A stretch of 64,000 bases of DNA from Arcobacteraceae bacterium (GTDB taxonomy: Bacteria > Campylobacterota > Campylobacteria > Campylobacterales > Arcobacteraceae), in NCBI GenBank assembly GCA_028687375.1, contig JAQUAG010000001.1:62001-126000 (forward strand). The letters are read 5' to 3'. The translations under genes and the position numbers were made by a program. Of this stretch, positions 1-8,962 are shown piece after piece. A model generated the notes under the pieces. That model did not search any database. It was not told the DNA's origin and saw only the letters and a program-made list of their open reading frames with translations. Positions within the stretch are counted from its first letter, which is position 1, and each line of letters begins with the position of its first letter.

Positions 1-1
1 A

Positions 2-2203
2 AACAAAACTTTTTTATTTATCTTTATAATTCTCTCTTTACTTTTATCTTCAATACTATTTTTTATATACACTCAAGAACAAAGTCGAATCCATGATATA
101 AAAATACTCAATATCAATAAAATTCAATCATCTTATGATAAAAATATTGTAACTCATTTGGAAGATTTTTATATACAAAAGGGGGAATTACTCCTTTCAC
201 CAAAGGTTATAGATGCTGTTTATAAGAAAGACAGACTCGCACTAGAACAGCTTATAGAGAACAACTATAATGATTTAAAACTTGAAGATATCTATCTTCA
301 ACAAGTTCATTTTCACCTAAGTGATGGAACTTCGCTTTATCGTGCTCATAACCCACAAAATTTTGGAGACAATATTGCAAAACTTCGCTCTATGGTTACT
401 ATCGTTCATCAAGAACAAAAAATTGTAAGTGGTTTTGATGCAGGAAAAGCTGGTCTTACTTTTAGAGTTTTTTTACCTATCTTTAAAGAAAAAGTGTATA
501 TTGGAGCTTTAGAGATTGGGGTAAGTGCCGAAAAACTTCTTGATGTTGTTTCCTATTTTAATAATATAGATGCTTTAATTTATATGGAAAAATCAAAATT
601 ACAAAAAGATTCAAAAGAGATAGTTTATACAAATGTTAAAAATAAAGAGATTTTAAAACGATTGCCTAAAGATTTTGATATTGAAGATGAACTTACAATA
701 GATATTGATGGAAAATATATTTTTGCATATAGCATAGATATGAAAGATTTCAATAATGACACGATAGGGAAATTTATATTTTTTGAAGACCTTACAAAAG
801 AGTATACTTATTTTTACAACACCATAAAACAAATTAGTTTTATATTTATTGTCATATCTGTATCTCTTTTTATCATTATAAATTATACTTTTTCAAAACT
901 TATAGGTACACTTGATAAAACTAAGTTATTTACAGATTCTATTTTAGATAATTCTGCCCATGCCATCATTGCCACAGATACAAAAGGGATAATAACCCTC
1001 TTTAATAAAAAAGCTCAAACGATGCTTGGATTTAGTGAAGAGGAACTTGTAGGGAAATTCACCCCAATTATTTTTCATAAACAAGAGGAGATGGAGGAAA
1101 AACTAAAAAAATACAATAAAGAGTTTGGCGTCAATCTTACACTATCGTTTGAACTATTTACTTTAAAAACAAAATTAGGACTCATAAATCATGAAGATTG
1201 GATATATGTCGCTAAAGATGGTGTTGAACATCCTGTATCAATATATATCACACCACTTTATGATATAAATAGAAATATAACTGGCTACTTAGGAATTGCA
1301 GAAGATATTGGTGCTATTAGACAAACTGATAAACTTTTACAAGAATATGTAAAACTAATTGATAAAAATATCATCACTTCAACTACAGATTTAAAAGGGA
1401 ATATCACTTATGTTTCGGAGGCATTTTGTGAAATCAGTGGCTATAAAAAAGAGGAACTTATAGGGGAAAACCATCGGATTATAAAACATAAAGATATGAA
1501 TGAAGAGGTTTATAAGAATTTATGGAACACTATAAATATAGATAAAATTTGGAATGGTGAGCTAAAAAATCTTAAAAAAGATGGTGGATACTATTGGGTA
1601 GATGCAACAATCTCTCCAATTTATAACAATCAAAAGCAAAAAATAGGATACACTGCAATAAGACAAAATATCACAGATAAAAAATATATTGAACATATCT
1701 CTATTACTGATGCATTAACTAATATTTATAACAGACGACATTTCAATGAGATATTTCCAAAAGTTATCAGCACAAGTAAAAGAAAAAATGAACTGGTATG
1801 TTTTTTAATAATGGATGTAGATCACTTTAAACAATACAACGATACCTACGGGCATCAAAAGGGTGATGATGTTTTGAAAGCTATTGGAAAAACTTTAAAA
1901 GAGAGTTTAAAAAGAGCTAATGATTATTGTTTTAGACTTGGTGGTGAGGAGTTTGGCGTTGTATTTGTCGTTGAAGATAAAGAGAAAGCTTTGACATATG
2001 GAAATATCCTAAAAGATAATATAGAAAAGTTAAAAATAATACATAAAAATAACAGTGCCAGTCCTTATGTAACTGTATCTATGGGACTTGTATGCAAAAA
2101 TGCAAATGAGATACAAAATGAAGATGCAGTGTATAAAGAAGCTGACGAACTTCTATATCAAGCAAAAGAAAGTGGTAGAAATAAGGTGTGTATAAATGGA
2201 TAA
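2..2203 (+). CDS. membrane sensor diguanylate cyclase (Cache-PAS-PAS-GGDEF), 5' end cut by the window
   Basis: The reading frame is open back to base 2 and encodes a hydrophobic segment right at the edge (FLFIFIILSLLLSSILFFIY), so the true start lies outside the window; the TTG at 158 is not the start. A periplasmic Cache-like region follows (GxDAGKAGLTFRVFLP), then a second membrane helix near bases 830-890, two PAS domains (the second contains GNITYVSEAFCEISGY) and a C-terminal GGDEF domain. The active-site loop reads GGEEF (bases 1940-1954) and an RAND inhibitory I-site sits five residues before it, so active, product-inhibited cyclic-di-GMP synthesis is expected. The ligand is unknown. 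Its end overlaps the next c-di-GMP gene by 8 bases. Confidence 0.9.
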   Translation, partial: NKTFLFIFIILSLLLSSILFFIYTQEQSRIHDIKILNINKIQSSYDKNIVTHLEDFYIQKGELLLSPKVIDAVYKKDRLALEQLIENNYNDLKLEDIYLQQVHFHLSDGTSLYRAHNPQNFGDNIAKLRSMVTIVHQEQKIVSGFDAGKAGLTFRVFLPIFKEKVYIGALEIGVSAEKLLDVVSYFNNIDALIYMEKSKLQKDSKEIVYTNVKNKEILKRLPKDFDIEDELTIDIDGKYIFAYSIDMKDFNNDTIGKFIFFEDLTKEYTYFYNTIKQISFIFIVISVSLFIIINYTFSKLIGTLDKTKLFTDSILDNSAHAIIATDTKGIITLFNKKAQTMLGFSEEELVGKFTPIIFHKQEEMEEKLKKYNKEFGVNLTLSFELFTLKTKLGLINHEDWIYVAKDGVEHPVSIYITPLYDINRNITGYLGIAEDIGAIRQTDKLLQEYVKLIDKNIITSTTDLKGNITYVSEAFCEISGYKKEELIGENHRIIKHKDMNEEVYKNLWNTINIDKIWNGELKNLKKDGGYYWVDATISPIYNNQKQKIGYTAIRQNITDKKYIEHISITDALTNIYNRRHFNEIFPKVISTSKRKNELVCFLIMDVDHFKQYNDTYGHQKGDDVLKAIGKTLKESLKRANDYCFRLGGEEFGVVFVVEDKEKALTYGNILKDNIEKLKIIHKNNSASPYVTVSMGLVCKNANEIQNEDAVYKEADELLYQAKESGRNKVCING

Positions 2204-4229
2204 ACAACTTCAACGATATATTGATATTATCAATAGTGAACTTTTCAAAGTAGGACCAATTGTCGTATTTATTTGGGAAAATAAAGAAAATTGGCCAGTA
2301 CTAATCGTATCTGAAAATATACAAAGGATATATGGACATAAAAAAGATAACTTTATATCAAATAATTTACAATATTCAAGTTTAATACACGAAGATGATT
2401 TAGCTACTGTATTTAGTGAAGTGATAAGTGCTTCAAGCTCAAATAATATAACATTTGAACATCAACCTTATAGATTGCAATGTAAAGATAAAAGCTATAA
2501 ATGGGTGCATGACACCACACAAATTATAAGAGATGAAAATAATCATATAACTCACTATGTGGGATATTTATCAGATATAACAGAACTAAAAAAATTACAA
2601 AATGAATATGCAACACAAAATCAAGAGTTATCCCAAAGTATTGCATTTTTAAAATCTCATCAACTAGCAATGGATGAATCAAGTATCGTAAGTAAATCAG
2701 ACTTAGATGGTAATATCACTTATGTAAATGATAATTTTTGCAAAGTCACTGGTTATACACAAACAGAAGTAATAGGAAGACCACACAATTTATTAAGACA
2801 TCCATCAAACGATAAAGAGACTTTTAAAAACTTATGGAAAACAATAAAATCAAAACAAGTTTGGAAAGGGATACTTCAAAATAGAGGAAAGTATCAAGAC
2901 TATTGGGTAGATATTTCTATACTTCCTATTTTAGATGCAAAAGGTGAAATTGTTGAGTATATAGCTGTGCGTCACGATATAACTAAAATGATACAGCAAC
3001 AACAAATTTTGGATACAGCAGCAAACACAGATACACTTACAGGGTATGGAAATAGATATAAACTTAACAACGATATCAAAAATAGTATCAATCCAGCACT
3101 GGCGATACTCAATATTGATAGTTTTTCTCAAGTGAATGATTTTTATGGACATGAAAAAGGTGATATAGTTATACAAAAATTAGCTTTAAACATATCTAAT
3201 CTTTTAAAAAGGAGTAGTTGTAAATTATACCATTTACAAGGTGATGAGTTTGTAGTATTTGATGCAAATATAGATAAAAACTTATTTATTGAAAATATGA
3301 CAAATCTTTCAATCTTGATATCAACTATGCCCATTGTTTTAGATGGAGAGGAGATATTTTTGAACTTCAGTACAGCTATCTCTTTTGAAGATAAATCAAA
3401 AATATTAACAACAGCAGATATGGCACTAAAGATTGCAAAAAAAGAGAATAAAAATATTGTAGTCTATAGTGATTTTATCTCTTTAAATGATGAATACCAA
3501 AATAATATCACTTGGGCAAAAAAAATAAAGTATGCACTTGAAAATGATAAAATAGTCCCTGTATTTCAACCAATTGTAAATAATAAAACTAAAAAATGGG
3601 AAAAATATGAAGCCTTAGTAAGACTAGAAGATGATAATAAACTAATATCACCATACTTCTTTTTGGAGATTTCTAAAAAAACAAAACACTATACACAAAT
3701 CACTAAAGTTATGCTTGATAAATCATTTGAAATGTTTAAAGAGAAAGATATAGAGTTTTCAGTTAATCTTACAATAGAAGATATCCTCAATAATGATATT
3801 AAAATACATATTTTTACCCTTTTAGAACAATACAATATCGGTTCAAAAGTTGTATTTGAAATAGTTGAATCTGAATCAATAGAGAACTTTGAACAGATAG
3901 CCATTTTTATTAAAGAGGTAAAAGCATACGGTTGTAAAATAGCAATTGATGATTTTGGAACAGGATATAGTAACTTTGTATATCTTATGAAAGTAAAAGC
4001 AGACTACATCAAAATAGATGGAAGTATGATAAAAAATATCGATGTAAATACAGATGCTCAAATGGTAGTATCTACTATCGTTGAATTTGCAAAAAAAATG
4101 GGAATGAAAACTATCGCAGAGTTTGTAGAAAATGAATCAATCTTAAATAAAGTCTTAGAACTTGGGATTGATTATACGCAAGGGTATTATTATAGTAAAC
4201 CTGAACTTACTATTGATATGGATAAGTAA
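2196..4229 (+). CDS. PAS-PAS-GGDEF-EAL protein, probable c-di-GMP phosphodiesterase
   Basis: A 677-residue protein without membrane segments. The first PAS domain is of the PAS_3 type (YKWVHDTTQIIRDE), the second contains GNITYVNDNFCKVTGYT. The GGDEF domain has a degenerate loop, QGDEF, so cyclase activity is doubtful and it may only bind GTP or regulate. The EAL domain looks complete: EALVR, the Asn of SVNLT, EIVES, DDFGTGYSN, the Lys of YIKIDG, AEFVE and QGYYYSKP. Hydrolysis of c-di-GMP is therefore the likely activity. It overlaps the upstream GGEEF gene by 8 bases, so a maker and a degrader are probably co-translated and may respond to two different signals. Confidence 0.9.
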   Translation: MDKQLQRYIDIINSELFKVGPIVVFIWENKENWPVLIVSENIQRIYGHKKDNFISNNLQYSSLIHEDDLATVFSEVISASSSNNITFEHQPYRLQCKDKSYKWVHDTTQIIRDENNHITHYVGYLSDITELKKLQNEYATQNQELSQSIAFLKSHQLAMDESSIVSKSDLDGNITYVNDNFCKVTGYTQTEVIGRPHNLLRHPSNDKETFKNLWKTIKSKQVWKGILQNRGKYQDYWVDISILPILDAKGEIVEYIAVRHDITKMIQQQQILDTAANTDTLTGYGNRYKLNNDIKNSINPALAILNIDSFSQVNDFYGHEKGDIVIQKLALNISNLLKRSSCKLYHLQGDEFVVFDANIDKNLFIENMTNLSILISTMPIVLDGEEIFLNFSTAISFEDKSKILTTADMALKIAKKENKNIVVYSDFISLNDEYQNNITWAKKIKYALENDKIVPVFQPIVNNKTKKWEKYEALVRLEDDNKLISPYFFLEISKKTKHYTQITKVMLDKSFEMFKEKDIEFSVNLTIEDILNNDIKIHIFTLLEQYNIGSKVVFEIVESESIENFEQIAIFIKEVKAYGCKIAIDDFGTGYSNFVYLMKVKADYIKIDGSMIKNIDVNTDAQMVVSTIVEFAKKMGMKTIAEFVENESILNKVLELGIDYTQGYYYSKPELTIDMDK

Positions 4230-4321
4230 CACTACTATAACAATCTCATAAACTAACAAAACACAAATACAAAAAAACAAAAGCATTTGATATTCTTTGA
4301 AAAAATAAAAAGGATTATCAA

Positions 4322-5218
4322 ATGACAACAATAAAAATAGCACTTGAGTGGTTTATAAATCCAGACCATCTTCCTATGATTGCAGGAGTTGAGCTTGGGA
4401 AATACAAGGAAGCTGGGCTTGATGTAAAGATTATCCAACCGATTGAACATTATGATGGTTTTGATGACTTGAAAAGTGGAAAGATTGATATTCACTGTAA
4501 TGAGCCGTTGCATCTTTTTGAACACCATTTTGATGGGTTGAAGTCTATGGGATGTTTTTTTGAAACGAGAGGTGGGGTGATGATGAGGGAAAGTAGTGTC
4601 AAAAAACTAGAGTCAAATCAACCAATTCGTATAACCACACCAGCATCAAATGAAGTGACAAATAAAATAGGTTTTGAAATCTTACGAAGATATGCTCTCA
4701 AAAATGGTTTTACTCTAAATAGGGAAAATGTGACTTTCGTGCAAACTGATTTTTGGCATTTGAACAATATGGAAAATGATGAAAGTTTTGATGGTGCATG
4801 GCTTTGTTTTTATAACTTTGAGGGGATAGAAGCAAGTATGAAAAACTTTCCAAATCTTTTTATAGACCAGTATCTCTCGCCATATCCAAATTTCTCAGCT
4901 TTAGAATTTATGACAACAGATAACATCATAAAAGAGAAAGGGGAAGCACTTTGTAAATTTATCGAAGTAACCAATGAGATGGCAAGTTTTTGTAGAAAAA
5001 ATAGTGATGACGCAAGAAAAATTTATTATAGTTACACAAAAGAGGAGCCATCGCTATTAATGGATAATATCATCAAAGATACAATCCCACGACTTGAAAC
5101 AGATATCAAATCAGATGATATGCGATGGTTTGAGCTTTATAAATTTTTAGAAGAGCTAGAGCTTGTAAATTTGACAAATGAAGAGTACACAAAAATTTGG
5201 GAAACAAAAGGGCATTAA
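4322..5218 (+). CDS. NMT1/THI5-like (SsuA/ThiY fold) protein without signal peptide
   Basis: A 298-residue protein that starts directly with the mature fold of a type 2 periplasmic binding protein: KIALEWFINPDHLPMIAGVELGKYKEAGLDV, where LEWxxNxxHxP is the signature of the ThiY/THI5 pyrimidine-binding family, and later DGAWLCFYNFEG. No signal peptide or lipobox is present and no permease or ATPase gene is adjacent. It may be a cytosolic pyrimidine-binding protein, a THI5-like HMP-P synthase, or a binding protein that lost export. It is preceded by AAAAAGGATTATCAA-ATG, a good ribosome binding site. Family membership is well supported; the function is inference. Confidence 0.7.
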   Translation: MTTIKIALEWFINPDHLPMIAGVELGKYKEAGLDVKIIQPIEHYDGFDDLKSGKIDIHCNEPLHLFEHHFDGLKSMGCFFETRGGVMMRESSVKKLESNQPIRITTPASNEVTNKIGFEILRRYALKNGFTLNRENVTFVQTDFWHLNNMENDESFDGAWLCFYNFEGIEASMKNFPNLFIDQYLSPYPNFSALEFMTTDNIIKEKGEALCKFIEVTNEMASFCRKNSDDARKIYYSYTKEEPSLLMDNIIKDTIPRLETDIKSDDMRWFELYKFLEELELVNLTNEEYTKIWETKGH

Positions 5219-5266
5219 GGATTTTTTCTTTACAATGCTTCAACAAAATCTACAAGAAAGAGTGAC

Positions 5267-5944
5267 ATGAAAATAGTTTTTTTCCTATTAGGGGTAGCAA
5301 GTTTCCTATTTGGTTTCCAAAATAGTATTGGGGTGGCTTATTTGCACTCCCCAACTATCTACACCAAAACAGATGATACAAACACTTTTTTCCCAGCATT
5401 GTTTTATGAAAATGAATATTTTTATTTTAGAGGGATTGAGCTTGGATACAAGTACAATCCAAATATCTCTTTTATCTTAAGACCTAATTTTAATACAAGA
5501 GAGATTGAAGGGTTAGAAGATAAAAAACAAGCATTTAGTGGTGGCGTTGAGTTCACACACAAAATAGATAGCTACAAGATTTCACTCAATCTTTTACACG
5601 ATATTTCAAATGCCCATAATGGAACACAAAGTTCACTAAAACTCTCAAAAACTTTTGTAAACTATCCATTTATCATAACTCCATCTCTTGGAATAGAGTA
5701 CGAAGATAAAAAAGTTACCAATTATTACTTTGGAGTTGAGCCAAATACAACCTATCCAAAATATGAAGCAAAAGAGAGTTTAAGCCCTGTAGTTGGAGTG
5801 ATGGGAATTTATAATATAAATAAAACATATTCTATTTTTCTCCTTGCAAACAACAAATTTTTAAGTAAAAATATTACAGATAGCCCAATCGTAGAAAAGT
5901 CAAATAAGAGTATGATACTAGCTAGCATACTTTACAAATTTTAA
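5267..5944 (+). CDS. secreted outer-membrane-type protein of unknown function
   Basis: The 225-residue product begins with a signal peptide (MKIVFFLLGVASFLFGFQ). The rest alternates polar and hydrophobic or aromatic residues in short strands, and the chain ends in ILYKF with a terminal Phe, the usual end of an outer membrane beta-barrel recognised by the BAM complex. About eight strands would fit the length. I do not recognise a specific family. It is followed after 21 bases by a lipocalin gene on the same strand, so both may serve the envelope. Confidence 0.6.
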   Translation: MKIVFFLLGVASFLFGFQNSIGVAYLHSPTIYTKTDDTNTFFPALFYENEYFYFRGIELGYKYNPNISFILRPNFNTREIEGLEDKKQAFSGGVEFTHKIDSYKISLNLLHDISNAHNGTQSSLKLSKTFVNYPFIITPSLGIEYEDKKVTNYYFGVEPNTTYPKYEAKESLSPVVGVMGIYNINKTYSIFLLANNKFLSKNITDSPIVEKSNKSMILASILYKF

Positions 5945-5965
5945 CCCACCACAAGGAAAACCAAT

Positions 5966-6478
5966 ATGAAAAATTATCTTCTTCTCCTCGCACTATCTCT
6001 TTTTTTTGTAGGATGTAGCACAAAACATCCCCATCTTGAAACAGTCAAAAGTGTAGATATCCAAAAATACAAAGGGACTTGGTACGAGATAGCAAGGTTT
6101 GAGCATTTTTTTGAAAAAGGATGCAAAAATGTTACTGCTACTTATGAGCTAAAAAGTGATGGGGATATCAAAGTTATCAATAGATGTACGATGATTGAAG
6201 ATAATAAACAAAAAGAGGCTTTTGGTGTCGCTTATCCTACAGATGAAACAAACTCTAAACTCAAAGTGAGTTTTTTTAGACCATTTTATGGGGATTATTA
6301 TATTTTAGATGTAGCTAGTGATTATAGTTATGCTCTTGTTGGAGCTCCTAGTAGGGAGTTGCTATGGATTTTAAGTCGAACCAAAACGATAGATGAAAGT
6401 ACAAAAGAGAAAATTTTAGCACAACTTCCAAAATTGGGCTTTGATAAAGAAAAATTTATTTGGACTATTCAAGAATAA
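5966..6478 (+). CDS. blc: bacterial lipocalin lipoprotein
   Basis: The 170-residue protein has a lipoprotein signal peptide with the lipobox FVGC (Cys 17). The lipocalin signature G-x-W is seen in YKGTWYEIARFEHFFEKGC, and the later stretches YALVGAPSRELLWILSRT and LGFDKEKFIW match Blc-type outer membrane lipocalins. Such proteins bind lysophospholipids or other hydrophobic ligands and serve envelope maintenance. Length is normal for the family. The ribosome binding site AAGGAAAACC lies just before the ATG. Confidence 0.9.
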   Translation: MKNYLLLLALSLFFVGCSTKHPHLETVKSVDIQKYKGTWYEIARFEHFFEKGCKNVTATYELKSDGDIKVINRCTMIEDNKQKEAFGVAYPTDETNSKLKVSFFRPFYGDYYILDVASDYSYALVGAPSRELLWILSRTKTIDESTKEKILAQLPKLGFDKEKFIWTIQE

Positions 6479-6552
6479 CCAAATAGCAAAATATCTCTAC
6501 TAAATGTTATCAATTTGCTATAAACTACCTAATAAATTAAAAAGGATACAAA

Positions 6553-6816
6553 ATGTTAAAAGAATTATTATTTACAGGGATTGGGGCGACGATGCTTTTC
6601 AAAGAAAAAGTGGAAAGTGAAATCAAAAAACTAGAAGAGAGTGGAAAACTCAAAACTGATGATGCAAAAAGTTTTTTAGAGTCACTTGAACAAAAAGGGA
6701 AAGATGAAGAGCAAAGAGCAAAAGATGAGATGAAAAAGATGCTCAAAGAGATAATCGATGAACTTGGTGTGGCTACCAAAGAGGATATAGAAAAGTTAAA
6801 AGAGAGTTTAAAGTAA
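6553..6816 (+). CDS. small coiled-coil phasin-like protein
   Basis: An 87-residue, highly charged helical protein with a short hydrophobic start (LLFTGIGATMLF) followed by a long Lys/Glu-rich coiled coil and the ending LGVATKEDIEKLKESL. The LGxATKEDIExL tail is typical of the PhaF/PhaI phasin-like superfamily. It lies three bases before the UbiB-type kinase gene, so the two are almost certainly co-transcribed. Neither a PHA synthase nor other granule genes are present here, so a scaffold or partner role for the kinase is as likely as granule binding. Confidence 0.65.
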   Translation: MLKELLFTGIGATMLFKEKVESEIKKLEESGKLKTDDAKSFLESLEQKGKDEEQRAKDEMKKMLKEIIDELGVATKEDIEKLKESLK

Positions 6817-6819
6817 CCG

Positions 6820-8352
6820 ATGCAACTCTATAGCCCTTTTAGACTCTATCTTACTTTTAGATTTCTTTTTACACTTTTTTTAGTGATAAAGAAAAAAACG
6901 AGTCTTTTGGGGATAAAACCACTAAAACCTAAACAACTAAAAAATACCATCATCATTTTAGGGGCTAGTTTTATTAAACTCGCTCAAGTGTTAGCTACCA
7001 GAAGCGATTTTTTCTCAAAGGAATATTTGGAGGAGTTAAAAGAGCTTCACGATGATATTCCACCTATGAAGCAAAAAGATTTTGAAGAGATTTTTAAAAG
7101 AGTCTTTCCAAATTCTCCATTTGAAACTTTCAATCAAACTCCAATAGCATCAGCATCAATCGGGCAAGTTCATAGTGCCATTTTAGATGGAGCAAAAGTA
7201 GCTGTGAAACTAAGAAGAGTTGGGATAAAAGAAAGAGTAGTAGCAGATATCAAAATCATCTCATTTTTCAATATTATTTTTCGACCACTCTTTTCAAAAC
7301 ATACAAAAAACTCAATTGAAGCGGTTATTGCTGAATTTTCAAAGATGATTTTACAAGAGGTGAGTTTGACTCATGAGGTGGAAAATTTAATTGAGTTTAG
7401 TGAAGTGTATAAAAATTTTGGGATAATCTTTCCAAAACCATATCTTGAACATTGTAACGATGAAACAATAGTGATGAGTTATGAAGAGGGATTTAGGTTT
7501 GATGATAAAGAGAATCTTTTCAAATACAATATTGACTTTAAAGAACTCATAGGAAAATTAGTCAATTTTTACACTACACAAATGCTTATCAAAGGATATT
7601 TTCATGCAGACCCACATCCAGGAAATCTTCTAGTGACTCCAAAAGGGGAACTTGTATTGCTTGATTTTGGAATGGTAAAATCTATACCAAATGAGACAAG
7701 ACTAGCAATCATTGAACTTATCAAAAGTGCAAATGAACAAGACTATGAAAGCTACATCATAGCAAATAAGAAGTTAGGAACAATCGCTTATGAAGCACCA
7801 ATAAGTGAACTAGCAACGTTTACAAAAAAGATGTTTAAGATATTTTCAAATGACAACCTCTCAAGTGAATCGATGCAAAAATTAGCTTTTGAAGTGCTTG
7901 AGGGGACAAAAGATTTACCTTTTAAACTCCCTAGTGATGCAATATATATTTTAAGAGTAAGTGCTATTATTGAGGGGTTGGGGACAACTTATATAGAAAA
8001 CTTCAATGGAGTAAAAGATATTTTACCCATCTTGCAAAAAAATATCCCAAATGCTTTGGGACTTAAAGATAGTTTGCTTGAAAATATAATCGATGAGATA
8101 AAAGATTTGCCAATAGTTGCTAAAAATTTAAAAACCTCGCTTCAAAAAATAGCAAACAATCAACTTGTAGTAGAACTAAATTCTGACCAAATAAGTTACC
8201 TAGAAGAGAAGATTTCTCAAAAAATCAAATCATATATGGTCTCTTTGAGCTTTTTATTTGGTGGGATATTTGTCTATCTTTTGGATAAGGAGTACAAAGA
8301 GATAGCAATCGCACTTTTTGTATTTGGAGTTGCTAGAATTTTTTATAAATAA
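6820..8352 (+). CDS. UbiB/ABC1 (COQ8)-family atypical kinase
   Basis: A 510-residue protein with the ABC1/UbiB order of motifs: FIKLAQVLATRSDFF (the KxGQ region), ASASIGQVHSA (the Ala-rich loop), VAVKLRR (the ATP-contacting Lys), YFHADPHPGNLLV (catalytic loop) and LLDFGMV (metal-binding DFG), then two C-terminal membrane helices. In Proteobacteria this family supports ubiquinone synthesis, but Campylobacterota generally use menaquinone. The KxGQ motif is changed to KLAQ. Kinase or ATPase function in lipid or quinone homeostasis is inferred; the family call is firm. Confidence 0.9.
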   Translation: MQLYSPFRLYLTFRFLFTLFLVIKKKTSLLGIKPLKPKQLKNTIIILGASFIKLAQVLATRSDFFSKEYLEELKELHDDIPPMKQKDFEEIFKRVFPNSPFETFNQTPIASASIGQVHSAILDGAKVAVKLRRVGIKERVVADIKIISFFNIIFRPLFSKHTKNSIEAVIAEFSKMILQEVSLTHEVENLIEFSEVYKNFGIIFPKPYLEHCNDETIVMSYEEGFRFDDKENLFKYNIDFKELIGKLVNFYTTQMLIKGYFHADPHPGNLLVTPKGELVLLDFGMVKSIPNETRLAIIELIKSANEQDYESYIIANKKLGTIAYEAPISELATFTKKMFKIFSNDNLSSESMQKLAFEVLEGTKDLPFKLPSDAIYILRVSAIIEGLGTTYIENFNGVKDILPILQKNIPNALGLKDSLLENIIDEIKDLPIVAKNLKTSLQKIANNQLVVELNSDQISYLEEKISQKIKSYMVSLSFLFGGIFVYLLDKEYKEIAIALFVFGVARIFYK

Positions 8353-8371
8353 GTACCACTAACTAATAAAA

Positions 8372-8394
8372 ATATGTCAAATTGCAATGTTTTT
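8372..8394. promoter_or_regulatory. recurrent motif, copy 1 (TGTCAAATTGCAAT)
   Basis: This copy reads TATGTCAAATTGCAATGTTT and ends 57 bases before the ATG of the ORF6N gene at 8452. A plausible -10 (TATAGT, 8417-8422) lies between. Four more copies stand at similar distances from other accessory genes (9883, 11949, 18548, 25471). The core ATTGCAAT is a perfect palindrome, as for a dimeric regulator. Confidence 0.5.
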
Positions 8395-8451
8395 AAGTTG
8401 AAAAAATATTTCGTGTTATAGTTTGTAAAATCAAACGATAAGGAAACAAAA

Positions 8452-8958
8452 ATGAACTTAACAGTGCAAGAGATAAATAGCAAAATATATGAAGTTCGTG
8501 GGATGAAAGTGATGCTAGATAGTGACTTGGCAAAATTATATCAGGTGGAAACAAGAGATTTAAATAAAGCAGTATTTAGAAATATAAAAAGATTTCCACT
8601 TGATTTCATGTTTGAACTTACTAAAGAAGAATTTGAAAACTTGATGTTCCAAAATGGAACATCAAGTTGGGGTGGAAGGAGAAAGTTACCAAAAGTTTTT
8701 ACAGAACAAGGTATTGCAATGCTTTCATCAGTTCTTAGAAGTGATATAGCTATAGAAGTTAATATATCTATAATGAGAACATTTGTTGCTCTTAGAAAAT
8801 ATGCTCTCACACACGATGAACTTGCAAAAAGACTTGAAGAACTTGAAGCCAAAGTGGAAAAAGGTGAGCAAGTTGATAGACAGATACTCGATGTCCTCAC
8901 TCAACTTATTTCAGAAGAGAAAACAAAGAAATCGACTAAAAAGATTGGGTTTGTGTGA
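8452..8958 (+). CDS. ORF6N-domain DNA-binding protein
   Basis: A 168-residue protein with an N-terminal ORF6N domain, as in phage antirepressor-type regulators: IYEVRGMKVMLDSDLAKLYQVETRDLNKAVFRNIKRFP, then FTEQGIAMLSSVLRSDIAIEVNISIMRTFV. A helical, coiled-coil-prone tail ends in KKIGFV. No phage genes adjoin. Paralogues lie at 8963-9823 and 17959-18489, and a decayed fragment at 9941-10018 ends with the same IGFV. SD AAGGAAAC precedes the ATG. DNA binding is expected; targets are unknown. Confidence 0.85.
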   Translation: MNLTVQEINSKIYEVRGMKVMLDSDLAKLYQVETRDLNKAVFRNIKRFPLDFMFELTKEEFENLMFQNGTSSWGGRRKLPKVFTEQGIAMLSSVLRSDIAIEVNISIMRTFVALRKYALTHDELAKRLEELEAKVEKGEQVDRQILDVLTQLISEEKTKKSTKKIGFV

Positions 8959-8962
8959 GTTT

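Noticed and set aside
158-2203. Start of the first gene at the TTG at 158
   Set aside because: The frame stays open to base 2 and codes for a membrane helix that belongs to a two-helix sensor, so the gene is cut by the window edge.
2931-3334. Minus-strand reading frames inside the PAS-GGDEF-EAL gene, and similar frames elsewhere
   Set aside because: They lie wholly within strongly supported genes, lack ribosome binding sites and have the skewed composition of antisense frames.
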